Assembly: GCF_963676485.1 (NCBI RefSeq)
Contig: NZ_OY781114.1
Span: 4,170,501 to 4,234,500 of the forward strand
Reading direction: 5' to 3'
Length of the DNA: 64,000 nt
Source: an uncultured Cohaesibacter sp.
Lineage (GTDB): Bacteria; Pseudomonadota; Alphaproteobacteria; Rhizobiales; Cohaesibacteraceae
Shown: piece by piece, positions 27,676 to 37,507 of the stretch
Numbering within the stretch: position 1 is the first letter of the stretch
How the letters are laid out: each line of letters starts with the position of its first letter
Program-made: the position numbers and the translations under genes
Notes under the pieces: generated by a model
The model's input: the letters and a program-made list of their open reading frames with translations, nothing else
The model's database searches: none
Told to the model about the DNA's origin: nothing

Positions 27676-30480
27676 TCACTGTGCCTCGGTTTGATTTTCG
27701 GAAAGCGCCAACAGAGACGCTGACGTCTTGTCTCCGGCTTGTGCTGCTGCGCGAAGCCATTTTTGTGCGAGTTCTGCGGATGGGGTCACCCCGATGCCGA
27801 ATGCGTAGTTCTGGGCCAGAATTGCCATGGCTTCCACATCATCCTGCTCGGCGGCCTTCAATAGCCAGGTGCTTGCCTCTTTCAGGCGCGTGTCATTTGG
27901 CTCGCCACTTCTGAGGATCTTGGCCAGTTCGCGCATGGCCACCGGATTGCTCGCTTCAGCAGAAGAGCGGTAAAGCCTTTCCAGACTATTATTCTCCAAG
28001 ACAGCGACCCGGATCGGCTCAGGCGCCCGCTTCACGCGATTTGCAATACCGAAGGACAGGCTTGGTCGAGCCGTCTGGATGGCCTGGTTGAAGAGGTCAA
28101 CGGCCAATGCGGTGTCGTAAAACTCGCTTTTCGGATCGGCGACCCAATCAAGCAAGCGAATGGCCGCGACATTGTTCTTGGCTTTGACCGCTTCCATATA
28201 GAGAGTGTAGGCCTTGGCGCGTGCTTGCTGGGTTTTCTGTTCGGCATATATGTCGCCCAATTTCACACTTTGCCAATCTTCTGTATGCAGACGGGTGGCC
28301 ACGCCCAGCCAATGGTTGAAGATGTCCGTATGGCCGTAGGTCTTGCGCAAGAACTCGACCATTTTGAAGGATGTATCGAAGTCGCACCCCATCTGGACAA
28401 CGGATTTATTGAACAGGTCTCGTTGCAATTCCTCATCCGTTTGGATCGAGGCCAAAATCAGCAAAGACTGGGCGCTGGCGCGTTTTGTCAGACTGTCCAG
28501 ATTTTGCTCGGTAAATGCCTTCGTTTCCATACCATGTGCCATTCTGGCATTAAGAAGTGCCTGCAAAAGATCTTCGGAGATTTTGCCTTTGCTCTTCAGG
28601 ATCAGAGCTTGCGCCTGCTTCACCTTGTCTAGATTCCCGGCCTGTTCGGCGAGATAGATCCCGGCGACCCGTAACATGGCGCTTTCGTCTTTCTGTGCAA
28701 CAAGGGTTTGCAAGTCGCTCATAAAATGCGCTTTGCTCTCCGGTGTTGTTGCAGCGTTGTAGAGACCTGTGACAAAGGCAGCCTCTCCGCCGTCATATTG
28801 CCTGGAGAAATCTCGCCAGAAGCTGATTTGTTGCTGTAATGCGTCTGCGGTTGCCTCATCCTGTGCGGCTGCGAGTTTGTCTGACATCAGGATAGCGAAA
28901 TTCTGCAGGGCCTTCGTGCGGCCAAAGAGAGCCGTATTCTGGATGCGGCTCTGGATCTCCCAGCTCTTGTCCGTTTCTTCCATTGCGGCAAGACGCAGTC
29001 TATCAGGCGTGACCCTTATGCTGCTGTTGCCCGCGCCGCGTTCGGCTCGCTGCCAGAAACGGGCAATTTCGGCGTCATTCTGTCTACGAGAGAAGCAGCT
29101 ATGAGCGCGCGAAAGGGCCGCGAGGGATGCCACTTTGCCATCAGATGAAATCGTCTCATTGAAAAGATCAATGGCCTTTTCATAGTTCGACGGGTCATCA
29201 TTGTCATGCATCAACAATTTGCCAAGCTGATACTGCGATTCCGCGTCGCCCTTACTGGCCCCTTTCTCAAAGTAGGTCTTTGCCATGGGAGTGCCGAGCC
29301 ACTTGCCCTTTTCTTCCAGCTCGACCTGCCCGAGTTTGGCAAAAACCCAACCCGGGGCTCCGTCCTGTTCGGACAGGTTCACAAGAGCCTGTTTAAACTC
29401 CTTGGCAGCTTTCGCGCTCTTTTTGCGTTCGGTAGAAAGCATTTGCACAATGCGCAAATAGCCCAGACGCGGATTCTTCTTGACGATCTTGCGATAGATA
29501 GCCAAGGCCGCTTCTTTGTTTTCATCAACGATCGCGCCGATTTCCAATGCACGGGCATATTCCAGCTGGGCCGAGAGGATGCCACCATCCGAGGCCTGCT
29601 TGAGATATTTCGTCAGATAGTCGTTATTCTTGGTGATATATTCGCTGGTGAGATGATATTCAGCCGATTTCCACGCTGAAAAATCATCGCCCAGATCTGC
29701 GCCAAACCGATACCATGCATCGCTCAATTCGTGGTTTTGCTGAACAACATCCCCGTTGGCATATTCGCGCGCGAGCCTGATTGTTCTGTCGCATATGGTC
29801 GAATTCAGTTTACCCAGAATAGCGCCAAAGGCGAGTGTAACCGCGATATCGGGAGCCACATCCCAGCCTTCTATCTCTTCTCCGTCCGCCGTGCGCTGGG
29901 CGAGATAGAGCATGGCATTGGGCTCTCCGTCATAGGCCGCCTGGATTTTCAACTCGATGGCCTTTTGCGGATCGCTATGGGCATGAAAGCCTTGCAGATG
30001 CAGGTCCGCGAGATAGTTTTGGGCTTTGGGCGATGTTCCGCTCACCTGCTCCAGCTGCTCGACAAGCTTTTTGTCGCGGATCTCCTGGAAGCGGCCTGCC
30101 TGCATGTGAAGCTGGATGAGATCCACCAGATAGCGTGCTTCGTCATAATAGGGATCGGCTGCTTTCTGCAGCTTCAAGCCCGCCAGAATTTTGTCGTAAA
30201 AGGCGCTGGCATCAATATATTGCAATCTGACGAGTTCGCGGAATGACTCTTCGACCGAGCGCCCTTTGGGCAGGGTTTTTTCGCCCCATTTTTGCCAGCT
30301 GGCAGTGATCTGGGCATCCGGTCGTCTCTCTTCGCAGATTTTGCCAAGTTCGATTTTGGGCGGTGCGAATTTTACCGCAACAGGCGCGGCGTGGACGCCG
30401 GTGCTTGCCAGCATTCCCAACGCGATGCCAATAAAGCTTCTGGGCAGCAGCCTGCCCAAACCATATCTGGAGTTTCTCAT
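27676..30480 (-). CDS. Large Sel1/TPR-repeat protein, AlgK-like
   Basis: A 934-residue exported protein (signal peptide ending near VHAAP, no lipobox cysteine) made of helical repeats. Clear Sel1-type units include the ones near residues 173-185, 425-440, and the C-terminal AEQDDVEAMAILAQNYAFGIGV near 884. In Pseudomonas, AlgK is a TPR lipoprotein of about 475 residues that positions the porin AlgE and links the periplasmic complex. This protein is twice that size and soluble, but occupies the equivalent place in the operon, between algF and algL. It may scaffold the export complex; the assignment rests on repeats and context. Confidence 0.65.
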   Translation of the reverse strand: MRNSRYGLGRLLPRSFIGIALGMLASTGVHAAPVAVKFAPPKIELGKICEERRPDAQITASWQKWGEKTLPKGRSVEESFRELVRLQYIDASAFYDKILAGLKLQKAADPYYDEARYLVDLIQLHMQAGRFQEIRDKKLVEQLEQVSGTSPKAQNYLADLHLQGFHAHSDPQKAIELKIQAAYDGEPNAMLYLAQRTADGEEIEGWDVAPDIAVTLAFGAILGKLNSTICDRTIRLAREYANGDVVQQNHELSDAWYRFGADLGDDFSAWKSAEYHLTSEYITKNNDYLTKYLKQASDGGILSAQLEYARALEIGAIVDENKEAALAIYRKIVKKNPRLGYLRIVQMLSTERKKSAKAAKEFKQALVNLSEQDGAPGWVFAKLGQVELEEKGKWLGTPMAKTYFEKGASKGDAESQYQLGKLLMHDNDDPSNYEKAIDLFNETISSDGKVASLAALSRAHSCFSRRQNDAEIARFWQRAERGAGNSSIRVTPDRLRLAAMEETDKSWEIQSRIQNTALFGRTKALQNFAILMSDKLAAAQDEATADALQQQISFWRDFSRQYDGGEAAFVTGLYNAATTPESKAHFMSDLQTLVAQKDESAMLRVAGIYLAEQAGNLDKVKQAQALILKSKGKISEDLLQALLNARMAHGMETKAFTEQNLDSLTKRASAQSLLILASIQTDEELQRDLFNKSVVQMGCDFDTSFKMVEFLRKTYGHTDIFNHWLGVATRLHTEDWQSVKLGDIYAEQKTQQARAKAYTLYMEAVKAKNNVAAIRLLDWVADPKSEFYDTALAVDLFNQAIQTARPSLSFGIANRVKRAPEPIRVAVLENNSLERLYRSSAEASNPVAMRELAKILRSGEPNDTRLKEASTWLLKAAEQDDVEAMAILAQNYAFGIGVTPSAELAQKWLRAAAQAGDKTSASLLALSENQTEAQ

Positions 30481-30503
30481 GGCGATATATCTCCTCTTTC
30501 TGG

Positions 30504-31136
30504 TTAGTGGGCTATTTCGTTGCGAACCGAGCGCAGATGAAAAGTGCCATCCCGATTTTCAGCGATGATGGATGTGCCACTGCCTCTTTCAAGAAGCACC
30601 TTGTTGACAGTGGCTTGTTTGGTGCCATCTGCCATGGCGGCAAAATCAAGGGTCAGCGGGGCTTTCAGCTGCACCGTTTTGGCGTGACCGGGGGCAAGCG
30701 CCGATACGGCATTGGCCTTGGCCTGCGGTACATAGAAATCCAGTGCGGACACATCAGTGAGGTTGTAGAAACTAAGGCTTGCTTTAGCCGGATTGACGGC
30801 GATCTGATCGTCAATCACCGTCAGCTCGCCTGAATTGCTCAATATGATGGTGTAGAATTTTCCTGGTTTTGCTTCCACGGTTCCCTGCTTTTCACCAATC
30901 ACGACTTCAACGGAGCTGGGAGAGACAACGACATAGGGCGAAACGCCTTTTTCCAATTGAGGATAAATCTTGCTGTCAATTCTAACTGCCGCCTTGCTGC
31001 TAGACAGCACTCTTATAAAGGATGAATTCGGGTCCAGCGCCTTGGCATAGAGACCTGAGTCATTTGCCTTTGCTGATCCGGAAGCAAACAGGAGGGAAGC
31101 GATGAGGACGAATGCGATATGAAATGTCTTATACAT
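30504..31136 (-). CDS. algF: Alginate O-acetyltransferase accessory protein AlgF
   Basis: Periplasmic protein needed for O-acetylation of alginate together with AlgI, AlgJ and AlgX. The 210 residues have a signal peptide (SAKANDSGLYAKALDPNSSFIRV) and two beta domains. The second contains VNPAKASLSFYNLTDVSALDFYV, characteristic of AlgF. It is 15 bp downstream of algX and 23 bp upstream of the AlgK-like gene, so it is part of the operon. Confidence 0.88.
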   Translation of the reverse strand: MYKTFHIAFVLIASLLFASGSAKANDSGLYAKALDPNSSFIRVLSSSKAAVRIDSKIYPQLEKGVSPYVVVSPSSVEVVIGEKQGTVEAKPGKFYTIILSNSGELTVIDDQIAVNPAKASLSFYNLTDVSALDFYVPQAKANAVSALAPGHAKTVQLKAPLTLDFAAMADGTKQATVNKVLLERGSGTSIIAENRDGTFHLRSVRNEIAH

Positions 31137-31151
31137 GGTCGTAGCCCGTTA

Positions 31152-32471
31152 TCAGTATGAACAAAGTTGAAGTTCGCTCCCGCCTTCGGGAGGCCGGTTA
31201 AAAATCAATTTCAAGCTCGTAATCGGAGCTTGCTCAAGCGGCTGCAAAGGGAAATAGAAGCGGCCTGTTGCGCGCAGGCGGTCGCCGCGGTGCATGGCAA
31301 TGTTGCGATGCTGCCCATTTGCCAAAGTCGCTTCGATTTTGAGATTGCGTATGGTCTGGTCTTCAGTTGCCACCATCACGGCCTGATTGGACGCGACCTC
31401 GACAGACGCCATATTGACGAAAAATTCGTCCTGCCGATCAACGACATTCTGCACTTCGAGTGATGGCTGGCAGGTCTGGGCAGCGGCGGCTAACAATTCC
31501 ACCCATGGAGCCGGTCCATATTGTCCCAGATTGTTGTAGATCGGGTTTTCCCAAATGAGAAAGCGCGGGCGATTTTCCTGAAATTCGCGGGAGGTCATGT
31601 AGGACAGGATGGAGCCGAACTGGTTGCCGCCCGAAATGGCATAGTTGGTCAGGGTCAAGGAGCTATATTGACTGATAAAGCCGCCAAAATTGCCCGCCTC
31701 CGCGTTGGACATGCTAGTGCCCACCAAGGCTATCGGATCGATGGCCTCTGCCCCAAAAAGGTCGATGGTTCCGGATGATTGATCAACTTTGGTTGTCTCA
31801 TAGGCAACGCTTTCGACCGGCGGAAGGGCATCCTTGCAGAAACGCTGCAGATTGTTGCGCAACGTCGAGAAGGACGTCATTCTTTCCAGTTCGCGGGTTT
31901 TGAATTTTGTTTTCTCCAAGGAGGCATAAGCGGGTTGTGCCTTTATCACATCGGCGATGGCCTTGGCAGCGAGACGCGCGCCCTGGGCCGTCCAGTGAAA
32001 ATCGGAGCGGAAAAACAGACCGTCTTCGGATTTAGCCGCCAGCATCGGGCTTTGCAGATCGACAGCCAGAACATTGGCGGCTTTTAGACGATCGATAATT
32101 CTTTGATAGCTACGAGCGGCCAGCTTGCGGTCATAGCCATAGAGCTTTGCTTGCTCGGGCAGGAAATCCGGCATGGCCTGACTTTTGGTCGGCACGGGCG
32201 CATAGATTAGCGTTGTGCCCTTGGCCTTCAGAATTTCGGACAATTGCGCGAGGTTGCTGATGGACACGTCAGAGAAGCTGAAATGAAGTCTTAGGTCAGC
32301 GAAAATCCGGAAGAAATACCCAGATTTGCCCTCAAGCGAGCGCGGGTCGGCCACATCTTCAAGATGCTTGCACCCAAAGGCCGAAGATGAAAGATCGCCT
32401 TTCGCTTCGGCGTCCCCTGAGAATAGGGAGGCGCATAGTAGAGCGGCATATAAAGGTTTCAAATCGGTCAT
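31152..32471 (-). CDS. algX: Alginate O-acetyltransferase AlgX
   Basis: Periplasmic SGNH-type acetyltransferase that transfers acetyl groups to mannuronate and binds polymer. Signal peptide is followed by the SGNH-like domain: DFHWT with Asp157 and His159, and GTSMS with nucleophile Ser253, which match the Asp-His-Ser triad of Pseudomonas AlgX. The C-terminal third (about 320-439) corresponds to the carbohydrate-binding module, which distinguishes AlgX from AlgJ. The 439 residues are close to the reference length. The active-site residues are intact, unlike several tailoring enzymes of this locus. Confidence 0.87.
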   Translation of the reverse strand: MTDLKPLYAALLCASLFSGDAEAKGDLSSSAFGCKHLEDVADPRSLEGKSGYFFRIFADLRLHFSFSDVSISNLAQLSEILKAKGTTLIYAPVPTKSQAMPDFLPEQAKLYGYDRKLAARSYQRIIDRLKAANVLAVDLQSPMLAAKSEDGLFFRSDFHWTAQGARLAAKAIADVIKAQPAYASLEKTKFKTRELERMTSFSTLRNNLQRFCKDALPPVESVAYETTKVDQSSGTIDLFGAEAIDPIALVGTSMSNAEAGNFGGFISQYSSLTLTNYAISGGNQFGSILSYMTSREFQENRPRFLIWENPIYNNLGQYGPAPWVELLAAAAQTCQPSLEVQNVVDRQDEFFVNMASVEVASNQAVMVATEDQTIRNLKIEATLANGQHRNIAMHRGDRLRATGRFYFPLQPLEQAPITSLKLIFNRPPEGGSELQLCSY

Positions 32472-32486
32472 GACAAATACTCGTTT

Positions 32487-33266
32487 TCAGGTTTCCTCGC
32501 CCATCGGCTGAGGCGTATTAATAAGTTTTCTCAAATTATTAGCGGCTGCACGAACGCCGAAATCATCGCTGCGCTCCGCAACATCCAGATAGCGCTTCAC
32601 TTCTTCCTTTTCCTTGGGGAGTAAAGGCTGATGGGAGGCGATGGATGCAGCGAGGCGCAGGGCTATCTTGTCGTCGTAAGCGGACGTATCCACCCGCTTC
32701 ATCATCTCCATTGCGAGGTCGGGTTTGGCTCCGAAGGGCGTGCCAGCCTTATAAAACTGTGCCAAGGCCAGCAGTGCCTTCTGATCTCCGCTTCGTGCCT
32801 GCCGCAGGAGGGCCTGCTCCAGATGTTCCAGCCTGCTGTCGGAAAATTCGACTGTCTGGTTTTTCAGGATCTTGACCAGAGGTCGCACGGCATAGCTGCG
32901 TCCGTCATAGGCTGCTATGGACAGATAATGGGCGACATCGGAGAGAATATCGCTGCGTCCCATGCGCATGAGGCGCTTGGCAAAGCGATAGGCAGCCAAG
33001 CCATCTCCGGTATCGGCAAGGTCGCGCAGATCCTTGTAGGAAACATGTTGTTTTCGCACCAACCGCTTGCGGATTTGCTTCAGGCGATAGCTTTCGAGAT
33101 TGAAAGCAGACGATACCTTGATCAGCGGGCGCTGTTGCATGCCTCTATTGGCATATTGGAGTTGCTGCATGTTTATTTGCCGTTGTGGCCCATCGGCCAA
33201 GGCGCCCCCTGTTACAATGGTAAGGCAGGATGCAAGCATCATGAGCTTGATATTACGAATGGCCAT
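32487..33266 (-). CDS. Small exported Sel1-like repeat protein of the alg operon
   Basis: A 259-residue protein with a signal peptide (MLASCLTIVTGGALADG) and helical repeats resembling Sel1: GDGLAAYRFAKRLMRMG, AYDGRSYAVRPLVKIL, and SGDQKALLALAQFYKAGTPFG. It is not part of the standard Pseudomonas or Azotobacter alg operon as I know it. ATG 33266 is chosen over GTG 33269 because of AGGA eight bases ahead; it overlaps the end of algJ by 14 bp. It is possibly a second AlgK-type scaffold. Function unknown. Confidence 0.7.
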   Translation of the reverse strand: MAIRNIKLMMLASCLTIVTGGALADGPQRQINMQQLQYANRGMQQRPLIKVSSAFNLESYRLKQIRKRLVRKQHVSYKDLRDLADTGDGLAAYRFAKRLMRMGRSDILSDVAHYLSIAAYDGRSYAVRPLVKILKNQTVEFSDSRLEHLEQALLRQARSGDQKALLALAQFYKAGTPFGAKPDLAMEMMKRVDTSAYDDKIALRLAASIASHQPLLPKEKEEVKRYLDVAERSDDFGVRAAANNLRKLINTPQPMGEET

Positions 33267-34421
33267 CACTCTGTTCCTTTAGTAAGAGGTCCAGATCGAC
33301 CGTTTCGGTTTTTGCCGGTGTGTCTTTGGCCTGCTGGGGTTTGGCGTCCCAAATGTCTTTTTGAGCCAGATAGCGCGTCGGAAATTCCCATATGACAACC
33401 TGGGGCGGCGTATCTTTGAGCACGTCCCCTTGAAGGAAGGCATACATCGGCGCACCCGGACCTTTGGCCTTTTCGGCAAGGTTGAGGACATCGGCTTTCA
33501 GGTCTTTCTTCAGGAATTCAGCAAAGGACCAGCGCGTGTCTGCGCTATAACTTGTCCCAATCAGAACCACCGGAAAGTTGTCCTGCGCGCCAAACAGGTC
33601 CAGCGTGACTTTTCCGCCACCTCTTCTTCCGCGCGCCAGATCTGTGTGTGTTCCTGATGAAGCCCCGCCAGCTTTCCATAATTGTTACCGGTCACGAAAT
33701 TGACGAGGTCGCCCCAGAAAATGGTATCTTCAGCACTGAAAAGCTTGAAGGATTTGCTGTTGATCCCATCGGGCAGTGTCATTTTCTGCTCGATCTTTGC
33801 CGCGACCTTCTGCGCGCCCAGAGGTGTCCAGTGGGTGTCTGTCTTGAAAAAGACTTTCCCTTCCGATTTGGCAGACATCATTGTTTTACGCGTATCGATC
33901 ACCTCCACGCCCTGTGCTTGTAGGCGGGAGACAAACTGCCGATATTGGCTGATGGCGTCAGTGGCATTTGAGACGGTGCCGAGCTGGTCTGAATAGATGT
34001 CTGACTTTTGCGGCAATGGCACAAGCACAAGCTTGATGTTGTAGCTGTCCAGTTCGTTTCTGATAGCCGTGATCTCCGCTACGGATCGCGCAATCAACGG
34101 CTCAGAATTGATGTTTGGTCCAAACTCTTCTTCCGTGAAGAACCAGTCATCATTGCCAACCACGACGCCTTTCTTGCCGACCCCGAGCGTCAGATAACGG
34201 GCAGCCCCCAAGAGGCCTACAGCCGGTTCCCTATGGGGTAAACTGGTCTTGTAGATTTCTTCAAATTCGCGGGTCAGTCCACCTTCCAGAAGGCTCCGTT
34301 CACTTGTGCCATGAAGGGTGGTTTCATCACTCAGAAACAGGCTTGCATTGGCATAGACGGCATAGCCGATAAAGAGGGCCGGAGTCAGAAGACGAAAAGC
34401 ATTTGCTATCTTATCAATCAT
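33253..34421 (-). pseudogene. algJ: algJ, alginate O-acetyltransferase, split by a single-base frameshift
   Basis: Inner-membrane-anchored SGNH-like acetyltransferase of the AlgI-AlgJ-AlgF system. The first frame (34421 down to 33561) holds the N-terminal anchor and TDTHW with Asp195 and His197. It then leaves homology after Lys271. The next frame (starting in the same region and ending at 33253) continues VTLDLFGAQDNFPVVLIGTSYS with the nucleophile serine. Adding one base in the A4 run at 33610-33613 restores an uninterrupted 389-residue AlgJ, the normal size. The run ends in A-AAG, a motif known for -1 ribosomal slippage, so full-length product could also arise by frameshifting. Otherwise it is a recent mutation or a sequencing error. 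Confidence 0.85.
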
Positions 34422-34430
34422 GTCTTTCTC

Positions 34431-35903
34431 CTAGAACTGGAAGTAGAGGAAGGGGGAAAAGCTCTGTTCCGCCAGCTTGGCGACGGCCAGCACGAGCAGT
34501 GCACTTATGGCCAGCGTCAAAGACATGGAACGAACAGCCGGAAGCATGGTGGCGGCCGAGGGTCCAGCCTGGTCGTTGGCAAGCATCAGACCGGTGTCTT
34601 TTTCCACCTCACTGGACGAGCCGAACCTGCTCTGCAATTTCCCTTCCAGAGCCGCAATCAAGGCACTGATGCAAAGGAAGACGAAAGCATCCTGAGGCAG
34701 CCCGATGAGGAAGTCCGGACGGATCGCAAAACCGTTGGCACCAACGAGACCAGCATAGATATGCATGGCCGCCCCGACCGTCTCTGCACGAAAAATGATC
34801 CAGCCGATCATTACGATGACAAAGGTGACGGGCAGCGAGAACCAGACACCGTCGGCCCGCTTGACCCAACCGGTCATGCGTTCAAGAGCCAGCCAACCGC
34901 CATGCCATGCGCCCCAGATGACGAAGGTCCAGCTGGCGCCATGCCACAGGCCACCCAGCACCATGACCGTGAATAGATTGAGATAGGTTCTATATACAGA
35001 GCCGCGATTGCCTCCTAGCGGAATGTAGAGATAGTCGCGCAGCCAGACAGAGAGCGAAATATGCCAGCGCCTCCAGAATTCGGTAATGGAGCGGGAGATA
35101 TAGGGCCGATTGAAATTCTCGATGAAGCGGAAACCGATCATCATGCCAAGGCCGATGGCCATGTCGGAATAGCCGGAGAAGTCGAAATAGAGTTGCAGCG
35201 TATAGGCAACGGTGCCCAACAGCGACTCGCCGAATGTTGGATTGCTGGAGGCAAAGGCCGTGTCTGCTATGGGGGCGATGCTATCGGCAAGCAGAATTTT
35301 CTTGGCCAAACCGATGGTGAAACGTGTCATGCCATCTGTGAAAAGTTTCACGCTATGTTCGCGATGGTCTATCTGATCAGCAAGATCCTTGAAACGCAGG
35401 ATGGGGCCGGCAATCAATTGCGGGAACAGAGCGATGAAGGCCGCAAAGTCTATGAAGCTTTTTGTCGCTGGGGCATCTCCGCGACGGATATCTACCAGAT
35501 AGCTGATGGACTGGAAGATATAGAAGGAAATGCCAATCGGCAGGATCAGGCGCCAATGGACGCCCATTTCCTGCGCTGTCATGCCTGCAAGAGCAGCAAA
35601 GCTGTCGACAAAGAAATTGAGATATTTGAAGACACCGAGCACCAACAGGCATCCAATCACTCCGATTGCGCAGAAAAGCTGCTTTCTGGCTTCGCTGGTC
35701 GCAAGCTGGATCTTCAGGCCCAGGCCATAAGTCCACAGCGTTACCAGAAAGAGCAGCAGAAGAAAATCAACGCGCCACCAGGCGTAAAAGACATAGGAGC
35801 CCAGAACGAGTGTCCACGAGCGGAATCTGACCGGCGTGATGTAATAGAAAGCCAGAAACAGCGGCAAATATAAAAATAGGAATTGTTCTGATGAAAATAC
35901 CAT
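34431..35903 (-). CDS. algI: Alginate O-acetylation membrane protein AlgI (MBOAT)
   Basis: Membrane-bound O-acyltransferase of 490 residues that passes acetyl groups across the inner membrane for AlgJ/AlgX. It begins with the typical MVFSSEQFLFLYLPLFLAFYY and has about eleven membrane segments. The MBOAT signature includes FWRRWHISLSVWLRDYLYIPLGG near residue 277 and the active-site histidine in GGLWHGASWTF near 322. It lies 9 bp upstream of algJ and 8 bp downstream of algG on the same strand. Confidence 0.95.
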   Translation of the reverse strand: MVFSSEQFLFLYLPLFLAFYYITPVRFRSWTLVLGSYVFYAWWRVDFLLLLFLVTLWTYGLGLKIQLATSEARKQLFCAIGVIGCLLVLGVFKYLNFFVDSFAALAGMTAQEMGVHWRLILPIGISFYIFQSISYLVDIRRGDAPATKSFIDFAAFIALFPQLIAGPILRFKDLADQIDHREHSVKLFTDGMTRFTIGLAKKILLADSIAPIADTAFASSNPTFGESLLGTVAYTLQLYFDFSGYSDMAIGLGMMIGFRFIENFNRPYISRSITEFWRRWHISLSVWLRDYLYIPLGGNRGSVYRTYLNLFTVMVLGGLWHGASWTFVIWGAWHGGWLALERMTGWVKRADGVWFSLPVTFVIVMIGWIIFRAETVGAAMHIYAGLVGANGFAIRPDFLIGLPQDAFVFLCISALIAALEGKLQSRFGSSSEVEKDTGLMLANDQAGPSAATMLPAVRSMSLTLAISALLVLAVAKLAEQSFSPFLYFQF

Positions 35904-35911
35904 TTTGACAC

Positions 35912-37507
35912 CTAGAGCTTACAGCTTTCCAGATTGAGAAGAACAAATTGACGAGCCCCACCATTGCCGACAGCGGCTGCTGTTGAACTGGTGGTCGTGA
36001 ATATTCCGGAAACCCCGGTATCGAGTTTTCCTGCACGGGCTAAATATTGAGGCAAATTGCGTTTCAGCTCGCCGGAGAATAGAACCGGCAGCTGTCTGGA
36101 AAAATCATTGCCAGTCAGCTCGAGCTTGGGAGAATGGCGCGCCAGCACACCAGTCTCATTGTCTATGAAACGGTTTTGGTTCAAAAAATGACGGTCTTCG
36201 GTGGCGATGCCGCCGATGATGGCAATGGCCGCACCACTATTGCCAGCCAGAGTGTTTTTCTGGAAATGCATGGCAAGGCTGTTGGTCGTTGCAATCCCTC
36301 CCTTGCCATTCTGATAGATCAAATTACCGGAAATCTCAGAGCATGCTGCCCCTTCAAGGGCTATGCCATCCTGAGCGTTATCTAGCAGCAGATTGTCCAG
36401 TATCTGCGCTTTGGAAACACCCCCGGAAGCATAGATGCCTGCGCCCTGCCCGCTGGAGATGACATTGCCACTGATCACCAGATTTTTCGGATTCTCGATC
36501 AGGTGGATACCATGATGCCGGCTGCCGACAATGAGATTGTTCAGGAGTTGCCCGCTTTCGACATTGCGGATGCGAAACGCAGAATCCTTGCTGTTGATGA
36601 CGAGATTGTTGCGAATATCAATCTGCTTCATGCCGATCATCTCGATGGAGCCGACATCGACAATGCGATTGGATACCAGACGCATTTGGGTCTGGATTGG
36701 AAAGAGTCGATTGGAAACCACATCGATGCCGCGCATATAGGTGCGGTCACCAAAGCCCAGATTGGAAAGCGCGCTGCCAACGATGTCCGCCCCGCCGCCA
36801 AGAGCGGTCAGGATGAACGGTTTGAAATCCTTGACGGCATTGCGCTCTTTGCTGCCTTTGAGTTGGGCCTTGCGCATCAGGAAGTTGCCGATATTGACGA
36901 CGAAAACGCCTTCTTCTGTCGAGAGGGTCAGGGCTTCTCCGGCTTCTAACTGCAATTTTGCGGCCGACATGATGAAAAGCGGATAGTGCAATATGTAGCT
37001 ATTGTCACTCTTGGACAGCGCTTCACGATTGCCAGCTTTCTCAAGTGCAGAATAGATTTCGGCCAGCGTAAAGGCCCCGCTCTGCAAGGTCAGTACAGGC
37101 TGATCTGTTCTCGGGTTCGCTCTTCGCAAATCCGCATGATGGTTGCTTCCTATCTGCTTTCTGACCTGCCCAAGCACAAGATCCAACGGCAGGAAATCAA
37201 GCTGTTGTTTCCGAGCGGTTTTCTTGACACCCTTAAGGGGAGTTCTTGCCAGATTTTCATCCCCCTGTTCCCAAATGTTCTGGGGCAGGCTTGGCATGAT
37301 GTGCGATACAGCGTTGGACACTGCGAAGATATCCAGATCCGGTGCCAGAGCCAATTGCTGCTTGAGCTCTACGACATCGCCCAGAGGGTCGGGCAGTGCG
37401 CGCAAGAGCCTCTGTTCTGCACGCGCACTGAACCCTTCCCCGGGCAACAGGATCGGAGCCATTCCAGCCACTATGAGTGCCAATGTCCGGATCAGGGCAA
37501 CCATCAT
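35912..37507 (-). CDS. algG: AlgG-like parallel beta-helix protein (mannuronan C5-epimerase family)
   Basis: AlgG converts mannuronate to guluronate within the periplasmic polymer and protects it from AlgL. This 531-residue protein has a signal peptide, a 200-residue N-terminal part and then a right-handed beta-helix with NosD/CASH-type turns (NNLVINS, NNLIVGSRHHGIHL, SGNVISSGQGAGIY). Its position after algA and ahead of algI fits algG. The epimerase motif DPHD is absent from the whole sequence; by my alignment RIRN at 312-315 takes its place just ahead of the conserved HGI segment. It may therefore be a structural or protective protein. It overlaps algA as ATGA. Confidence 0.75.
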   Translation of the reverse strand: MMVALIRTLALIVAGMAPILLPGEGFSARAEQRLLRALPDPLGDVVELKQQLALAPDLDIFAVSNAVSHIMPSLPQNIWEQGDENLARTPLKGVKKTARKQQLDFLPLDLVLGQVRKQIGSNHHADLRRANPRTDQPVLTLQSGAFTLAEIYSALEKAGNREALSKSDNSYILHYPLFIMSAAKLQLEAGEALTLSTEEGVFVVNIGNFLMRKAQLKGSKERNAVKDFKPFILTALGGGADIVGSALSNLGFGDRTYMRGIDVVSNRLFPIQTQMRLVSNRIVDVGSIEMIGMKQIDIRNNLVINSKDSAFRIRNVESGQLLNNLIVGSRHHGIHLIENPKNLVISGNVISSGQGAGIYASGGVSKAQILDNLLLDNAQDGIALEGAACSEISGNLIYQNGKGGIATTNSLAMHFQKNTLAGNSGAAIAIIGGIATEDRHFLNQNRFIDNETGVLARHSPKLELTGNDFSRQLPVLFSGELKRNLPQYLARAGKLDTGVSGIFTTTSSTAAAVGNGGARQFVLLNLESCKL

